Part shown: positions 44,396 to 55,436 of the stretch, in pieces
How the letters are laid out: every line of letters starts with the position of its first letter
Position numbering within the stretch: the stretch's first letter is position 1
NCBI GenBank assembly: GCA_021234155.1
Contig: JAJEKV010000010.1
Location: forward strand, 6,176,871-6,240,870
Length of the DNA stretch: 64,000 nucleotides
Origin: Isoetes taiwanensis
Lineage: Eukaryota > Streptophyta > Lycopodiopsida > Isoetales > Isoetaceae
Reading direction: 5' to 3'
Made by a program: the position numbers and the translations under genes
The notes under the pieces: model-generated
What the model saw: the letters and a program-made list of their open reading frames with translations, nothing else
Databases searched by the model: none
Told to the model about the DNA's origin: nothing

Positions 44396-46264
44396 GAACA
44401 CCTGAATCTGACACCGGAATCCCGAGTTATGAGCGTCCGAGAAACCTAATGCCCTGCAACATTTAAATAAGAAGCCCCAACTTACCGTGTCGAAGGCTTT
44501 GGTGATATCCAGCTTGATAAGAGCAACATCTTGTTTGGTATCCTTGGCCCAATTCAGACCCAACATAGCTGTGACAACATTGTCAAGGATGAATCTGTCC
44601 TTTAAGTAGGCAGCTTGGGAAGTACTTATGATTCTCTCCAGCACAACCTTAAGCCTTCTGGCAATTGTACCTGAAATAATCTTATAAATCACATTGGTTA
44701 GAGAAATAGGCCTATAATCCGAGAAGGAGGTGGGCATATCAGTTTTAGGGATGAGCGTGATAAAGCTCGTGTTGATTCTTGCATCCAAGCATTTTACAAT
44801 CCTGAACTCATTAGCTAAATTAGTGAAGCAATCCCTAAAATTGGCCATGTTTTGATAAAAAATTCCCTTTGGGCCCATCGGGGCCTGGACTTTTACCCTT
44901 TTCCATTTCTTTTGCAATATGAAATAACTCATCATTGGAGAAAGGCTTCTCAATCTTTGGAATTCTCCTCCATATTAACCTTTGCTTGGAGGTTAATGAA
45001 TCTATTCATATTCTCCTGGGTGCTATCTTGATTGGTACCCATGATATTCTTGAAGTGGTTAGCTGCAGCAATTTTAATCTGATCCTCATTTGTGATGTCT
45101 TCATCCCCCACCCTTATCTCAAAGATGTGGTTCTTTTTAATTTTGCCCTTGGCTTTTACAAAGAAGTATTTAGAGCTGCATCTTTCATCATCCTTGATTT
45201 CTCTTATCTTTGCTTTGAGCCTCCACCCTTCAGCAATCTTGATCTCTTCCTTCTCAATTTCCACTCTGATGTTATTTTTTTCCTCCTCAGGAGCATTGGG
45301 CAGGCTATCTCTTAATTTTGCGCAGGAGGAGAGTTTATCACGATGTACTGTTTCCCCATTCCTTGAGCGGTTCTTGATTGCCTTGGCAACTTGAATCCAC
45401 GAGAACATCCATCCCGATTGGCTGTGGGCTTGGGAAACCTAACTAGGACCTCTTGTAATCTATCCATAAATTCATCATGATCCATCCAGATTTGGTATTA
45501 AGTTTGAAATAAGTCTTCCTCTTTTTCTTATCTTGATTGGTAGCCGTGATGCATAAGCTGGCGGGGATAGTGATCCGAGAGAGTGTATCCTTCAAATTAA
45601 TCACCACATTCTTGTGGTTCCACAAATTTTCAGATAGATAATATCTATCATGAAGGCATAAAGTGGGATCAATTCTCTTATCAGTCCAAGCTGTAGGCTC
45701 GGACTTGGTTACGGCTAAGTTTAAGTTGTGGCAACTTGTAAGTTCCAGCCAAGCTTCCTTTTCCTTCCTGCTTAGAGGTTTAAAATTCTTGTTCCTCATG
45801 AAACTATTGGTAACCATGTTGAGATCTCCACCCAGAATACATTCATCATACTCAATATTATCCAGACTATTTTTTACTCCTGTCCAAACTTCCACTCTCT
45901 CAGTGGGATTGTTAAAGGCATAGATATTTATCAAAGCTAGTCTAATCCTATAAATGGTACACAAGAGTATCTGCCACCTTCCATTCCTGCTGTTGATCAT
46001 ATAAGAGTCAGAAATATTTAAATAGTTCTTCCAAGCAATAGCAATACCTGCAGAGGTATCATTAGCAGGAATAGACCAAATACTATAATTAGGAGGAAGA
46101 GTTTTACTAATGGTTTTTTCATGATCAGAGTCATGTAATTTATGCTCCTGAATAAACAAAAAGTCAGGGTTGAGAGATGATAGACAAACCTTCAATCTTT
46201 CCCTTTTAATGTTATTGTTAATACCCTGGAGATTCCAGGTAATACATTTAATGTCTCTATCCAT
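44396..46264 (-). pseudogene. Outer LINE ORF2, N-terminal half (endonuclease to RT fingers)
   Basis: ORF2 starts at 46,264 with MDRDIKCITWNLQGINNNIK. The endonuclease motifs follow: FLFIQEHKLHD (catalytic E), ILGGDLNMV (GDxN) and, near the end, RIDPTLCLHDRYYLSENLW. After a frame change near 45.46 kb, a linker (NRSRNGETVHRDKLSSCAKL) leads to the RT fingers: SFITLIPKTDMPTSFSDYRP, then QAAYLKDRFILDNVVTAMLG and LIKLDITKAFDTVSW (first catalytic aspartate). The nested LINE interrupts it just after RALGFSDAHNSGFRCQIQVF. Confidence 0.9.
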
Positions 46265-47214
46265 TAAACCCTATACTTCCCTGAAACCAACCCTGCTTGG
46301 ATGGTCAATTTTCTTGGACTAGATCTGCTAGGGCTAAAACTTAACTTCTTCTTACCTCTGCCCTTTTTTCTGTTCACTATTGTCCATACCTTGTCTTCTG
46401 AGTCGGGGGTGTTCCCAATATCCTGATTTTCCGTCCGTGAAGCCTTATCATCTGCTTTCTGAGCGGGGTTAGAAAAATCAGGGATAGAGAATATAAACTT
46501 GCCTGAGTCAACTCTGACAGCCAGGTTGACATTCTTGATGAGGACCACCATATCTTCGTGAATTTCCACCTTGGGTAGAAGTTCATCAATGTTGCCCTGA
46601 TTAGTGGTAATCTGGGTCTCCAAGCTCTTAACAGATTCCGCCTTGCTCCCTTCCACCCCTGAGTTATCTTTAGCATTGACCTTGGGGGCCCATACCTGCT
46701 TAAGCTTCGGGGCAGTCACTGGGTCACAGGCAGGTTCATGAATTGGCCATTTGGAGTAATTAATGGTGAGGTCCATGAACTCATCAGCCTTGACTCTGAT
46801 CTTTATCTTTTTTTTTCCAATCAGAAGTTATTTTCTTGGCGATACAAACCGTAGGGAAGTTAGTTTGGGGAATATTAATTTCGAGGACCTCCCCTAAAGG
46901 TTCACAGAGAGTATACAGATGGGACCGAGTCCAAAAGGCCGGAGGGAGATTCGGGAAAGATAGCCAAGTAGACGTTTGAATTTCCTTCTTCGGGCCAGGG
47001 ATGAAGAAAGGGGACCAATTCATAATATAAAAAGGAGCATTGTTAATGAAGTCCAGCTTTCTTCTTAAAATTTGTTTAACACAGACCTCATCTCTGCAAA
47101 CAATTTGATAGGTCTTTTTATCCAGCTTGAGAATAGACAGAATAGGAATGTGCTGGGATTTGGTTATCCAGTTCTTGACCTCCCCTTGATTTGGGCATAC
47201 CCGCGGGAAATGCA
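46264..47214 (-). pseudogene. Outer LINE ORF1 with DUF4283 domain
   Basis: DUF4283-type RNA-binding region: FIPGPKKEIQTSTWLSFPNL followed by PPAFWTRSHLYTLCEPLGEV, the usual pattern of plant L1 ORF1. A one-base shift in a run of nine A residues near 46,810 separates it from the C-terminal half (IRVKADEFMDLTINYSKWPI to KLTIQAGLVSGKYRV), which is otherwise open. The stop overlaps the ORF2 start region, as expected for this family. The 5' end is lost at the target duplication, so the first residues are missing. Confidence 0.82.
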
Positions 47215-47231
47215 TGTTGTAGTTAAGTTTC
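47215..47231. repeat. 17-bp target-site duplication, right copy
   Basis: TGTTGTAGTTAAGTTTC, identical to 37,106-37,122. Confidence 0.92.
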
Positions 47232-47313
47232 ATCAGGTAGTTAAATTTTTTTAACTTAACCTAACTTAACGGTAGGTGCGAATGGACCCTAGCCCCCTCA
47301 TCTTGTTAAGAAA

Positions 47314-48296
47314 GTGTTGGCGCAAACAATAAGAGCCAAACGTCCTGGTGAGACGGATATGGAGTGGGAAGCTCAGAGAAGAGCGGATGCTAAGGCAACC
47401 TGGTTTGCAAAAGTAGGGACGGTGCATAAATGCAATATTTTGGGTTCTAGTTTTATTAAGGATGAACCATTTTGCGTAAAGTTTCAGAACAATAATTTTC
47501 AACCAGGTACAGATCCTAATATGTTAGTGACAATTAGTGAAAGCTATGTTGAAAAACATGAGGGAGTCTGGGATGCAGGTTAGGCATGGATGTATAATAT
47601 GTTGCATTGGTAGCACTACCGCCTTAGAGAGGCGGGGCTTAAATTTTCCTTTTTGGGATGGAGGTACTTTGGCAAGCTTTTTCCATGGGTGCAATGCTTT
47701 TGCTGAACTTACGTTTAAAAAGTTAAAAGATGTCCCCAGAGTTGAGACCAACTTGATGCGCCTTGAGGAGCGCAGAAGGAAAGAGTTATTTGTTGCCTCC
47801 AGGGTTGGGAAATTGGCTATGTCATTCTGCAGCAGCCTGCAAAAACTTCATCAAGAAAGGTATTTTGCATATGGACTTGCATCCGAGCAATGTGCTGCTT
47901 CATTTTGGGTATGGAAAGGAGAAGGGGTGCATTGATCCTCAGGCTGTTTATATTGGCATTTGTGATTGAGGTGAACTTAGGCTGATGGACAAGACAGTGG
48001 AAGTGAAGCGATGGCATTACAAGGGTTTGGATGGCGAGGGTAAGAAAAGAATTGAGATTAAAAGGGCGAGACATCCATATATGCACGATGATCTTTATTA
48101 TGGTAATGGCTCAGAGATGGTGGCTACAAGGGTTGGCTTTGACTTGCACGGGGCAGCGTATATTGTGTATTACTTGGCTGATTTTGCTAGTGAGCGCTCC
48201 TATATCGAGTCGATAGGAAGCGTCAAGCAGCAAGCTAGGCATCAGAGAATTTGCGACTATTTGAAACATTGCGTTGAGGTCTGTAATATTGAGTGA
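47314..48296 (+). pseudogene. Protein-kinase-like fragment, broken
   Basis: The core reads FPFWDGGTLASFF (hinge-like), then LAMSFCSSLQKLH, and after a frame change near 47,850, KKGILHMDLHPSNVLLHFG: the kinase catalytic loop H-x-D-x-x-x-x-N with both key residues. IGICD followed by TGA and GEL stands where a DFG-type D-W-G would be, so a TGG-to-TGA change is likely. RHPYMHDDLYYGNGSEM and FDLHGAAYIVYYLADFA follow, in the position of the C-lobe. The first 90 codons (EWEAQRRADAKATWFAKVGT) may be the N-lobe. No glycine loop is evident. It sits between the outer LINE's target and another LINE's 5' region. Confidence 0.6.
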
Positions 48297-48560
48297 GGTT
48301 TACTCGCCCTGCAGCAGAACCTAGATGCTTTAAATAATACCATTGATTCAGTGCAATTGGACTTAATTGTTCCTGATTCAGAGGAAGATCTTAGCTGTAG
48401 CCCCTTACATAATATCTCTAATATCTCTCTGAGATCTATTAAGAAGAGGACGAAAGGTAGGACACCATCTAAGTCCCTTGCCAATGAGGAGAGTGTCTCC
48501 CATATATATAATATTAGAAGTAAATCCTCACCTCATGGGTTAAGGAAACTTAATTACTGA
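48297..48560 (+). other. S/K-rich coding segment before the LINE endonuclease
   Basis: Open for 87 codons to a stop at 48,560, in the same frame as the kinase-like fragment and separated from it only by a TGA at 48,294. Contains IVPDSEEDLSCSPLHNISNI and SLRSIKKRTKGRTPSK. It ends 38 bp before the ORF2 start, so it is placed like the end of a LINE ORF1. Confidence 0.45.
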
Positions 48561-48598
48561 TTGGCTGCCCTCCCCCCTCTTTTCTTCTTCCTTTGCCT

Positions 48599-49886
48599 AT
48601 GAGGATCCTAACTTGGAACTTGAGGGGCGTTAATGGGCCCATCAAGAGAAGGCATTTTATTGCCTCAGTCAGAGACTTCAGGGCTGATATTATTATGATA
48701 CAAGAACATAGACTTCCAATTCTTGACTCAGCTAATTTGGGTGAATGGATCAGACCTGGTATGGCCGCTTGTTATATCCCTGCAGATGGTACTAAGGGTG
48801 GCCTGGCCACCTTCTGGTATAACCAGAAGTTGGTTAGTACCTATATTAGCCCTTCCAATAGATGGTTGTGTGTTATTTTACTCATTAAGGACTGCCAGAT
48901 GGCATTCATAAACATTTATGCCTCTACTGACTCTTACGAAAGAGAGTCTATGTGGACTGAAATTGATAACTTGATGAGTTTCTGACATCATATTGATAAT
49001 TGGATGGTCACTGGAGACTTTAACAATACCCCCCATAGTGATATGAAATTAGGCAATAAGATCAATATGTTTAAAAATGAGAGGTACTCTTAGAAGGGAT
49101 GGTTGGCTAATCATAATTTAGTGCAAGTTCCCTCTTCGAATACCAAATTCTCGTGGAGCAAGAAGAGAAAAGGTGATCAAAGAACCTTCTGTATGCTGGA
49201 TAGGTTTTATATCCATAATTCTGCTAGCTGGCTGAATAATTGTATAGTGACTGGAGATATTGCCAATACCATTTCTAATCATCAGCCACATTTCCTTGAT
49301 ACTAGGGATTTGAAATCTGGTTTCAGTGGCAAGAATACCCCTTTCAAATTTAATACCTCCTTTCTTCAGATGAAGGCCTTCTGCCAAGATTGGTCAGCAC
49401 CAGTCCATGAAGAACTTTAATGATAAAATGCAGAAAGTTAAGAATTGGGTAAAACAATGGGGAAAGAAGCTTGCTCAGGAAAGGAAAGCTACTAAGATGA
49501 GCCTCTTGGAATAGATAAAGGATGTCAGATCTCTTCTTGAAAATGATCCCAAGTATGACTCCCTTTATATGAAAGAGGAGCAACTGGAAATCCAGATTAA
49601 GACCCTTGAAGAATACCAGGTCAAAAGTATGGCTCTTAGAAGTAAGATTAAAATGTATAATCAGTTGGATCATGAGAGCTCCAAACTTTTCTTCAGAATA
49701 GCCAGGAATAGATTAGTCTAGTTACTCAGTTGGAATCAAATCAGGGTTCTATTTGCTGAAATGTGAGAGAAATTGCTTCTGCTTTTCATAAGTTCTATAC
49801 TGAGCTTTCCCAGAATTCAGCAGTAGATGGTGACGGAATTCAAGAAGCTTTTGACCTGGCTGGTTCCCCTAATGAAGTTATGGAAG
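48599..49886 (+). pseudogene. LINE ORF2 5' part (endonuclease), truncated
   Basis: Starts MRILTWNLRGVNGPIKRRHF, with catalytic IIMIQEHRLPILDSA, NRWLCVILLIKDCQMAFINI, VTGDFNNTPHSD (GDFN), LDRFYIHNSASWLNN and ISNHQPHF (the SDH-equivalent block, SNH here). Stops at about 48,983 (TGA) and 49,091 (TAG) and more further on show decay. The coding similarity continues as a charged linker to about 49,880 and is then cut at the Helitron end at 49,888. Homologous to the outer LINE ORF2 (46,264-) but clearly diverged. Confidence 0.8.
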
Positions 49887-49887
49887 A

Positions 49888-49915
49888 CTAGTAACGGTGC
49901 CCAGCGTTGCTGGGC
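49888..49915 (-). repeat. Helitron 3' terminal hairpin and CTAG end (opposite orientation)
   Basis: A perfect 7-bp stem GCCCAGC/GCTGGGC, identical to that at 32,434-32,450 but on the other strand. Confidence 0.8.
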
Positions 49916-50020
49916 ATAAGTTGAAAATGTGTAAATGATGTCCAAGAGAATGATGAGATGCCATAGCAAATTGGATTTAGCTTAGTATTCCTTCTTAACC
50001 ATTAAGAATCTCTAATATCT

Positions 50021-50193
50021 ATGTGAAATTCTAGAATAGTTTTTAAAACATAGCGTATTCTAAGGCTCTTTCCTTTTGCTCTAGTCTTTAATTTCTAACA
50101 AAATAATATGTGAAATTCTGGAATAGTTTTTAAAAATATAGCGTATTCTAAGGCTATTTCCTTTTGCTCCAGTCTTTAATCTCTAACAAAATA
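50021..50193. repeat. Tandem duplication, 87-bp unit
   Basis: ATGTGAAATTCTAGAATAGT...TCTAACAAAATAAT is repeated immediately with a few changes (50,021-50,107 and 50,108-50,193). Confidence 0.9.
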
Positions 50194-50786
50194 ATAACAA
50201 TAGTATTCCTCCATGTTGAAGTAAAGTACCATCTTTGCACTTAGAAGATTACCCTCTTGTGCACGTAGAAGATACAATGTCATCGTTGTATATCTCCCCT
50301 TGCCTATGCATCATATTACTCGAGTATATCTCCCCTTGCCTATGCCAAAATCATATGTTGTCTGGCAGCAACAACATGAACGTGCCTCCATCCTAACCAA
50401 TGAGATTAGAACCCCCCGGACAAATGCATGCACATACATACGCAATAATAATTACTAATAAATCAAGCCCAGCATTGCTGGGTTAATGTTAAAAACCTAT
50501 TAATGAAGTTATTGAATTCAATCCGCATATAGCCTACTTAATAGGGTATACGATCAACTATGTTGCTGAGATGACATTGGAAACGTGTTAAGGACCTCAC
50601 TCAATTTAGTACATATATCAACAAAATGTGTTTCGGGTTTGGCTTTGAACCCTTTTACTAATATTCAACATTAGGGAGTTGTTTTATAAAGACTTTTACA
50701 AATAATGTTGTAATATGAGGTCTTTTTGTGCTTTGGGTAACTACAAATAATGTTCGCATTATACATTGTGAGCGAAGGGTTCTAAA

Positions 50787-50891
50787 AATAACAAACGTTG
50801 AATTACAAATTGTTTTGTGGCTAAGGGTCCTAAACATTAATAACAAACGTTGAATTACAAATTGTTTCGTGGCTCAAGGGTCCTAAACATT
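50787..50891. repeat. Tandem duplication, 52-bp unit
   Basis: AATAACAAACGTTGAATTAC...GGGTCCTAAACATT occurs twice in succession with minor differences. Confidence 0.9.
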
Positions 50892-51186
50892 TCTGTGTAT
50901 GTCATCCACCCACGTGGAGACAATAAATACCGACTCATGAACTTCAATGTGAAACAAATGTTTGTCTTTTTTTTCTTAATTTCTTGTAATGCTTAGGTAG
51001 TTTATTTTCTATACTAAGAATGAACAATAAAAAGCACTTTGCAAAGGAACATGTTACCTCTTAGCATTCCAAATCTAGATGGTATTATAGAAGAAAATAA
51101 AATGGTTTCGTACCACTTATTCCAAATTGGAATAGTTGGTTACATCTTTTTCATCATTTGAACTTCCCATTTTCTCATGCATTTTG

Positions 51187-51396
51187 GGGCTTTGTACATC
51201 TATTTCATATTAAGATCCTCATCTTTCCTCGTCATTTGTCAAGCTTATTTTGGCCATATGTTTTAGCTCTCATCCACAAATGCCTTAAGTTGGGACTTTG
51301 TACATCTATTAAATATTAAAATCGCCATCTTTCCTCGTCATTTGTCATAGAACTTATTTTAGCCAATATTTAGCTCTCATCCACAAATGCCTTAAG
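51187..51396. repeat. Tandem duplication, about 105-bp unit
   Basis: GGGCTTTGTACATCTATT...CATCCACAAATGCCTTAAG is repeated from 51,292. With the two units above, this makes the 50-51.4 kb stretch unusually rich in local duplications. No gene is present. Confidence 0.85.
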
Positions 51397-51917
51397 AAAT
51401 AGTTATCACAGACTACTATTGTTCCATTTTACACGTTGGTCCAAGATCTCATCCCTCTCTGGTGTCTTCATCCAAAAATCCTTTAGACAATCTATCCCAA
51501 ATTACTCTCAATTTCCATTCAACTTTATATTCATCTCTTTTGTAAGAATGTATCTCAATACAATGTAACAAAGGATTTGTGAAAATACTGTTTGCAACTG
51601 TGCAAAGTCATTATATATGACAATGGGAAGATTTAGGTCATGTGACTGGTATCATCTCATAATACTAATGATCGACAATATTGTGTATTCCAATCCAGCA
51701 TCTATCACCATAACATTGCAATGATGTATTATAAAAAGCCATGTGCAAATGCCACAAAAGAGAAGCTGCTGATGCGCCTAATTCCATAAGAAAAATAATG
51801 TCTTTACCAATGACAATAAAAGATCAAGCTGTATACAAAATCAACCAATACAGCTTATACATGGGGTATAGTACCGCAAAAACATTCGGGGAATAGGGAA
51901 CTTTACATATGGCAAAA

Positions 51918-52560
51918 CTAACACTTATATCTTGGCTCAAATTGCAACAATTGCAGGCTAGCCAGTCTAGATGTAGAATATTTATGAGTTTGCTGGCTCA
52001 ATGTCAACATCTTACTTTTCCTATCCCTGTAAACTTCAATTCCAAGAAACCTCTTAAGTTCACCCAAATCTGTCATTTGGAATCGTTTGTTTAGCATTTG
52101 CTTGCAATGAGACAGAATGTCATTGTCATTTGCAATCATGATATTATCATCAACGTATAGGGCTATAATGCACCAGAATTTTTCATTATTGTACCTGTAT
52201 AAGTTTCCATCACATTTTAATTTTTCAAAGCCTTGCTCTAAGAGGTAATTATCCATGCATTTATACCACTCACGTGGTGCTTGCCTTAGTCCATAAAGAG
52301 CCCTGTTTAGTTTCCAGATTTTCCCTTCTTTTTCCTCAAACTCTGGTGCAGGCTTTAGATAGATTTCTTCCTCAAGTTTAGCATTAAGAAATGCAGTGCT
52401 CACATCCATGTGATGAATTTCTAAGTCATATGAATTTGCAATGGCCAACAACATTCTCAGACTATTAATTTTGACCAATGGTGAAAATGTTTCATCAAAG
52501 TCTAAGCCTTTCTTTTGAGTGAATCCCTGTGCTACAAGCCTTGCTTTGAATTTTTTTGTT
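51918..52560 (-). pseudogene. Copia reverse transcriptase
   Basis: Upstream FDETFSPLVKINSLRMLLAI, then LEIHHMDVSTAFLNAKLEEE (first catalytic D), IWKLNRALYGLRQAPREWYK and IIALYVDDNIMIANDND (YVDD). LGELKRFLGIEVYRD and LTLSQQTHKYS follow, after which similarity stops. Copia RT copies element RNA in virus-like particles. All catalytic residues are present in the remaining part. Confidence 0.92.
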
Positions 52561-53372
52561 TTCCCATCAATACACGGCTTTATTCTAAAAACCCATTTTT
52601 GCCAACAACATTTTTTAGCTAGTGGCTTATCAACCCTTTGTATAAGTGTACGTTCTTTTGAAAGATTGCATCTCCTCCTCCATAGCTTTCCTCAATTTTT
52701 ACGCATCATTACTTCCGGTAGCCTCTTCAAAGTTATTAGGCAATTTTTAGGTCTCTAATACTAGAATATCAAATCTGAGTGAATTTCACCTTTACCATCA
52801 TGATGTCTTTTACTTCTACTGTTTCACGTCCTACCATGCGGTTCAATTTGAGTTTGCTCTCATCGGCTAAGATTTGAGCTTCGGTCCTTCGATTTTTTCT
52901 CTTTGGCTTGTCTTCATGCACGGGTGTGCGGGGTTACGCCATCTCGGGTTCAGCTATTGGTGCATCCCTGCATGTTCAAATTCGAGAGACTTCCCTCATC
53001 TTCACTTTCACTATCATTGTCAAAAGCATCTTTTGTATCCTGCACTTCAATTTATTTTGAGCAACATGCTCAACTTTTTCTTCTAGATCAATATTACCTT
53101 GATCATCATTCAAAATATCATCATTAACATTTGGAATTGCTTTCGATAGAACTTATTCTCATTAAATACTACATCTCTACTAATCAGAATTTTTCTATGG
53201 CGGGATCATATAATCTATATGCTTTTGAATGCATATCATAGCCTACTAAGTATGCAATACATGCTCGATCATCAAGTTTTTTTTACGATTTCTTGAGGAA
53301 CATGAACAAATGCCAAACAACCAAATGATCTTAAATTTTCATAACTAGGAATCTTTTTCGACCCGCGACATG

Positions 53373-53555
53373 TTAGGTGCTTGTACCTTTTGTACTTCTG
53401 AGAAGGTAATATGTTTTGAATGTCAATGCTGTTTTGAGTGCTTCACTCCATAGGAAATTTGGCAAAACTGAGTATTTGAGCATGGAGCGAGCGACATTTA
53501 GCAAAGTCCTATTTTTCCTTTCAGCCACACCATTTTGTTTGTGGAGAATCTGCAT
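53373..53555 (-). pseudogene. Copia integrase, C-terminal catalytic part
   Basis: QNGVAERKNRTLLNVARSML (with the catalytic E of DDE) and LPNFLWSEALKTA are the typical Copia integrase end. Upstream integrase sequence between 53.56 and 53.93 kb is present in fragments with frameshifts. Confidence 0.88.
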
Positions 53556-53936
53556 GTCAATTGTCTTTTAATACCACGGTTAGCACAATACCATTTAAAT
53601 TCTTTTGACAAGTATTCTCCTCCTGCATGCGATCTTATGCATAACTTTTTCTTTGTGTTTCAGTTCTACCTCAGCTATAAATAATTTCAAAGCTTCAAAA
53701 GCTTGATCTTTTGTTTTCAACAAATAACACTTTGTTCTCTGCTAAAGTCATCTATGAAGGTCATAAAAGTATCTGTGTCCTTCAATGCACCTAACATTTA
53801 TAGGTCCACACGGATCTGTGTGAACTAAATCAATATTCCCTTGGCTCTTTTTGCATTTCTTTTAAATGCGGGGCCTAGGCTTGCTTGCCAAGTTGACAAC
53901 TGCACATAGTCCTTTTTCTTCATCTATTTTTTGCAG

Positions 53937-54182
53937 TTATGAACTTGTTTTTAATGGCGGATCAATATTTGATGAATTAGTGTGACATATCTTTGAAGGA
54001 TGTTGAACAGTTATAGACAACATATGATCTTTGTCAAATCCAAATAAATTGCCTACTCTCCTTCCAATGAACTTCAAAATATTATTCAGGAAATATTTTG
54101 CATTCAAGTTTTCAAAAACAACTTTGTAGCCAAGATCTACAAGTGACAAAGCTGAGATTAAATTTCTCACAAGCTTAGGCAC
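53937..54182 (-). pseudogene. Copia GAG-pre-integrase / protease edge
   Basis: PKLVRNLISALSLVDLGYKV is the standard sequence after the Copia protease. The rest of the domain is frameshifted. Confidence 0.75.
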
Positions 54183-54322
54183 ACATAAAAGCGTCTTTTA
54201 GCATCACACTCTTTCCATTGAAGTCAAACAATTCTAGAATTCGAGTCTCTAATTTTTTTGTACACCACCATCTCCAAGTTGAACATGACCATGCTCTTGT
54301 TTACACTCTTTTAAAATCTTGG

Positions 54323-55300
54323 TCATGCACTCACTTGATTTCTCTGCTCTGAATCTATCACGAGAAATTTGTTATCATACTTGTTAAAATTACGAGAAAC
54401 ATTAAGCATATGGTTTACCTCAATGTCATCGACTTCTTCATTTGATTCCTCCACTATATTTACACTAGCACTTCCTTTGAACCGTCCTCTTCCTCTTTTT
54501 GGAGTCCACTTGTGTTCTCCCTCGACCTCTCCCTCTTCCTCCAATACCCTTTGGGCTTGGACAATTCTTTGAAAAATGGCCTTTACCATGTGATTAAAGC
54601 ATTTGAATTGTTTACCTTCACTTACATTTGGACATTCGTTTTTCGGATGCCCATATTGATTACAAGAATAGCGGGGTCCAATTCTCTTGGTTCCTCCTCC
54701 CTTTTACGCTTTCTTGCAAACAAAACTTAAGAGTCGATCATCATCTTGCGGGCCTTTTTATTTGCTCAAATTCTATTCTAATTATCCTCAAAGCATGCTC
54801 TTTTGATGTGGCAATATTCCTTACTAGTGTTGCAAAGCTGAGTATTGTGAGAAGCTTGACTCTAGATAATACCAAGATTTGATATTGCTCACTTAGAACA
54901 TTTCAGCTCCTTCAAGATGCCACAATTGAATCAAACTTCTCAAAAAAATCTGTTAGCTCATCTTTTTCAAACAATTTAAGTTTCCTTAGTTGTTTTCCAA
55001 CAAATCTATTTGAGATGAGCTTTTTACCTCATCTTGACTTACAAGATCTTGCCACATCTCATGTGGCTTCATTCTATAACCTCGGCTTCAAAGCGGTTCC
55101 TACCTTGCTTAGAATTATCTGGTGAGCTTCCATAATTTATTGTCATCATTCTTTGGAACCACAGGGGTGAAGGCTGCTCACGAACTTTGTGAGTCTCGGT
55201 TTCTCCTCTGGATTGCTAGAGCTGGCTCTGGACTTGCACTTCGAGCTTCTTTGAAAAGCGATTGGCTTTGACCACCACCTACAAGGTGCCACAAGTGTTC
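54323..55300 (-). pseudogene. Copia gag with CCHC zinc knuckle
   Basis: Near 54.65 kb the - strand reads C-x2-YGHPKNEC (a CCHC knuckle), then KQFKCFNHMVKAIFQRIVQA. The downstream open segment to 54,323 reaches HMLNVSRNFNKYDNKFLVID, leading into the protease. The N-terminal gag lies in fragments up to about 55.3 kb. Confidence 0.7.
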
Positions 55301-55422
55301 AAACTCTAGCTTACGGACTTAATAGACTCCTTCCGGACTTGGAATCCGGTGTCCCCTTAAATACTTCAATTTGATTCAACAAATTTCTTTGCAAATCTAG
55401 TTGACATTATGACTTAAGCCAA

Positions 55423-55436
55423 CGGCTCGATACCAA
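55423..55436 (-). other. Copia primer-binding site
   Basis: Read on the - strand, TTGGTATCGAGCCG immediately follows an LTR-like end (AATTCCATCA). It resembles the initiator methionine tRNA site (TGGTATC...) used by most plant Copia elements. Confidence 0.7.

Larger units (their letters stand above)
37123..47214 (-). mobile_element. L1-type LINE, interrupted by a second LINE
   Basis: A 10.1-kb insertion bounded by a perfect 17-bp duplication. Read on the - strand it carries an ORF1 with a DUF4283 domain, an ORF2 with endonuclease, reverse transcriptase and zf-RVT, a 3' region and a short A-tract. Without the nested LINE (39.49-44.40 kb) it is about 5.2 kb. The 5' end falls inside ORF1, so it is slightly 5' truncated. 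Confidence 0.92.
49888..51900 (-). mobile_element. Second Helitron, 3' end at 49,888; 5' end not located
   Basis: Read on the - strand the terminus is GCCCAGC-AAC-GCTGGGC, eight bases, then ACTAG with a T next, the same as the Helitron ending at 32,461 except for one base in the spacer. It is inserted in LINE ORF2. The other end is not visible; 51,900 is a guess set by the start of Copia similarity. A degenerate hairpin of the same kind lies at about 50,466-50,481 (GCCCAGCATTGCTGGG). The interior has no gene. Confidence 0.55.
51918..55436 (-). mobile_element. Decayed Ty1/Copia element (internal region)
   Basis: From right to left on the - strand: primer-binding site, gag with CCHC knuckle, GAG-pre-integrase, integrase, reverse transcriptase. 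The 3' part (end of RT, RNase H, 3' LTR) is missing, cut near 51,950. Many stops and frame changes. Confidence 0.85.
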
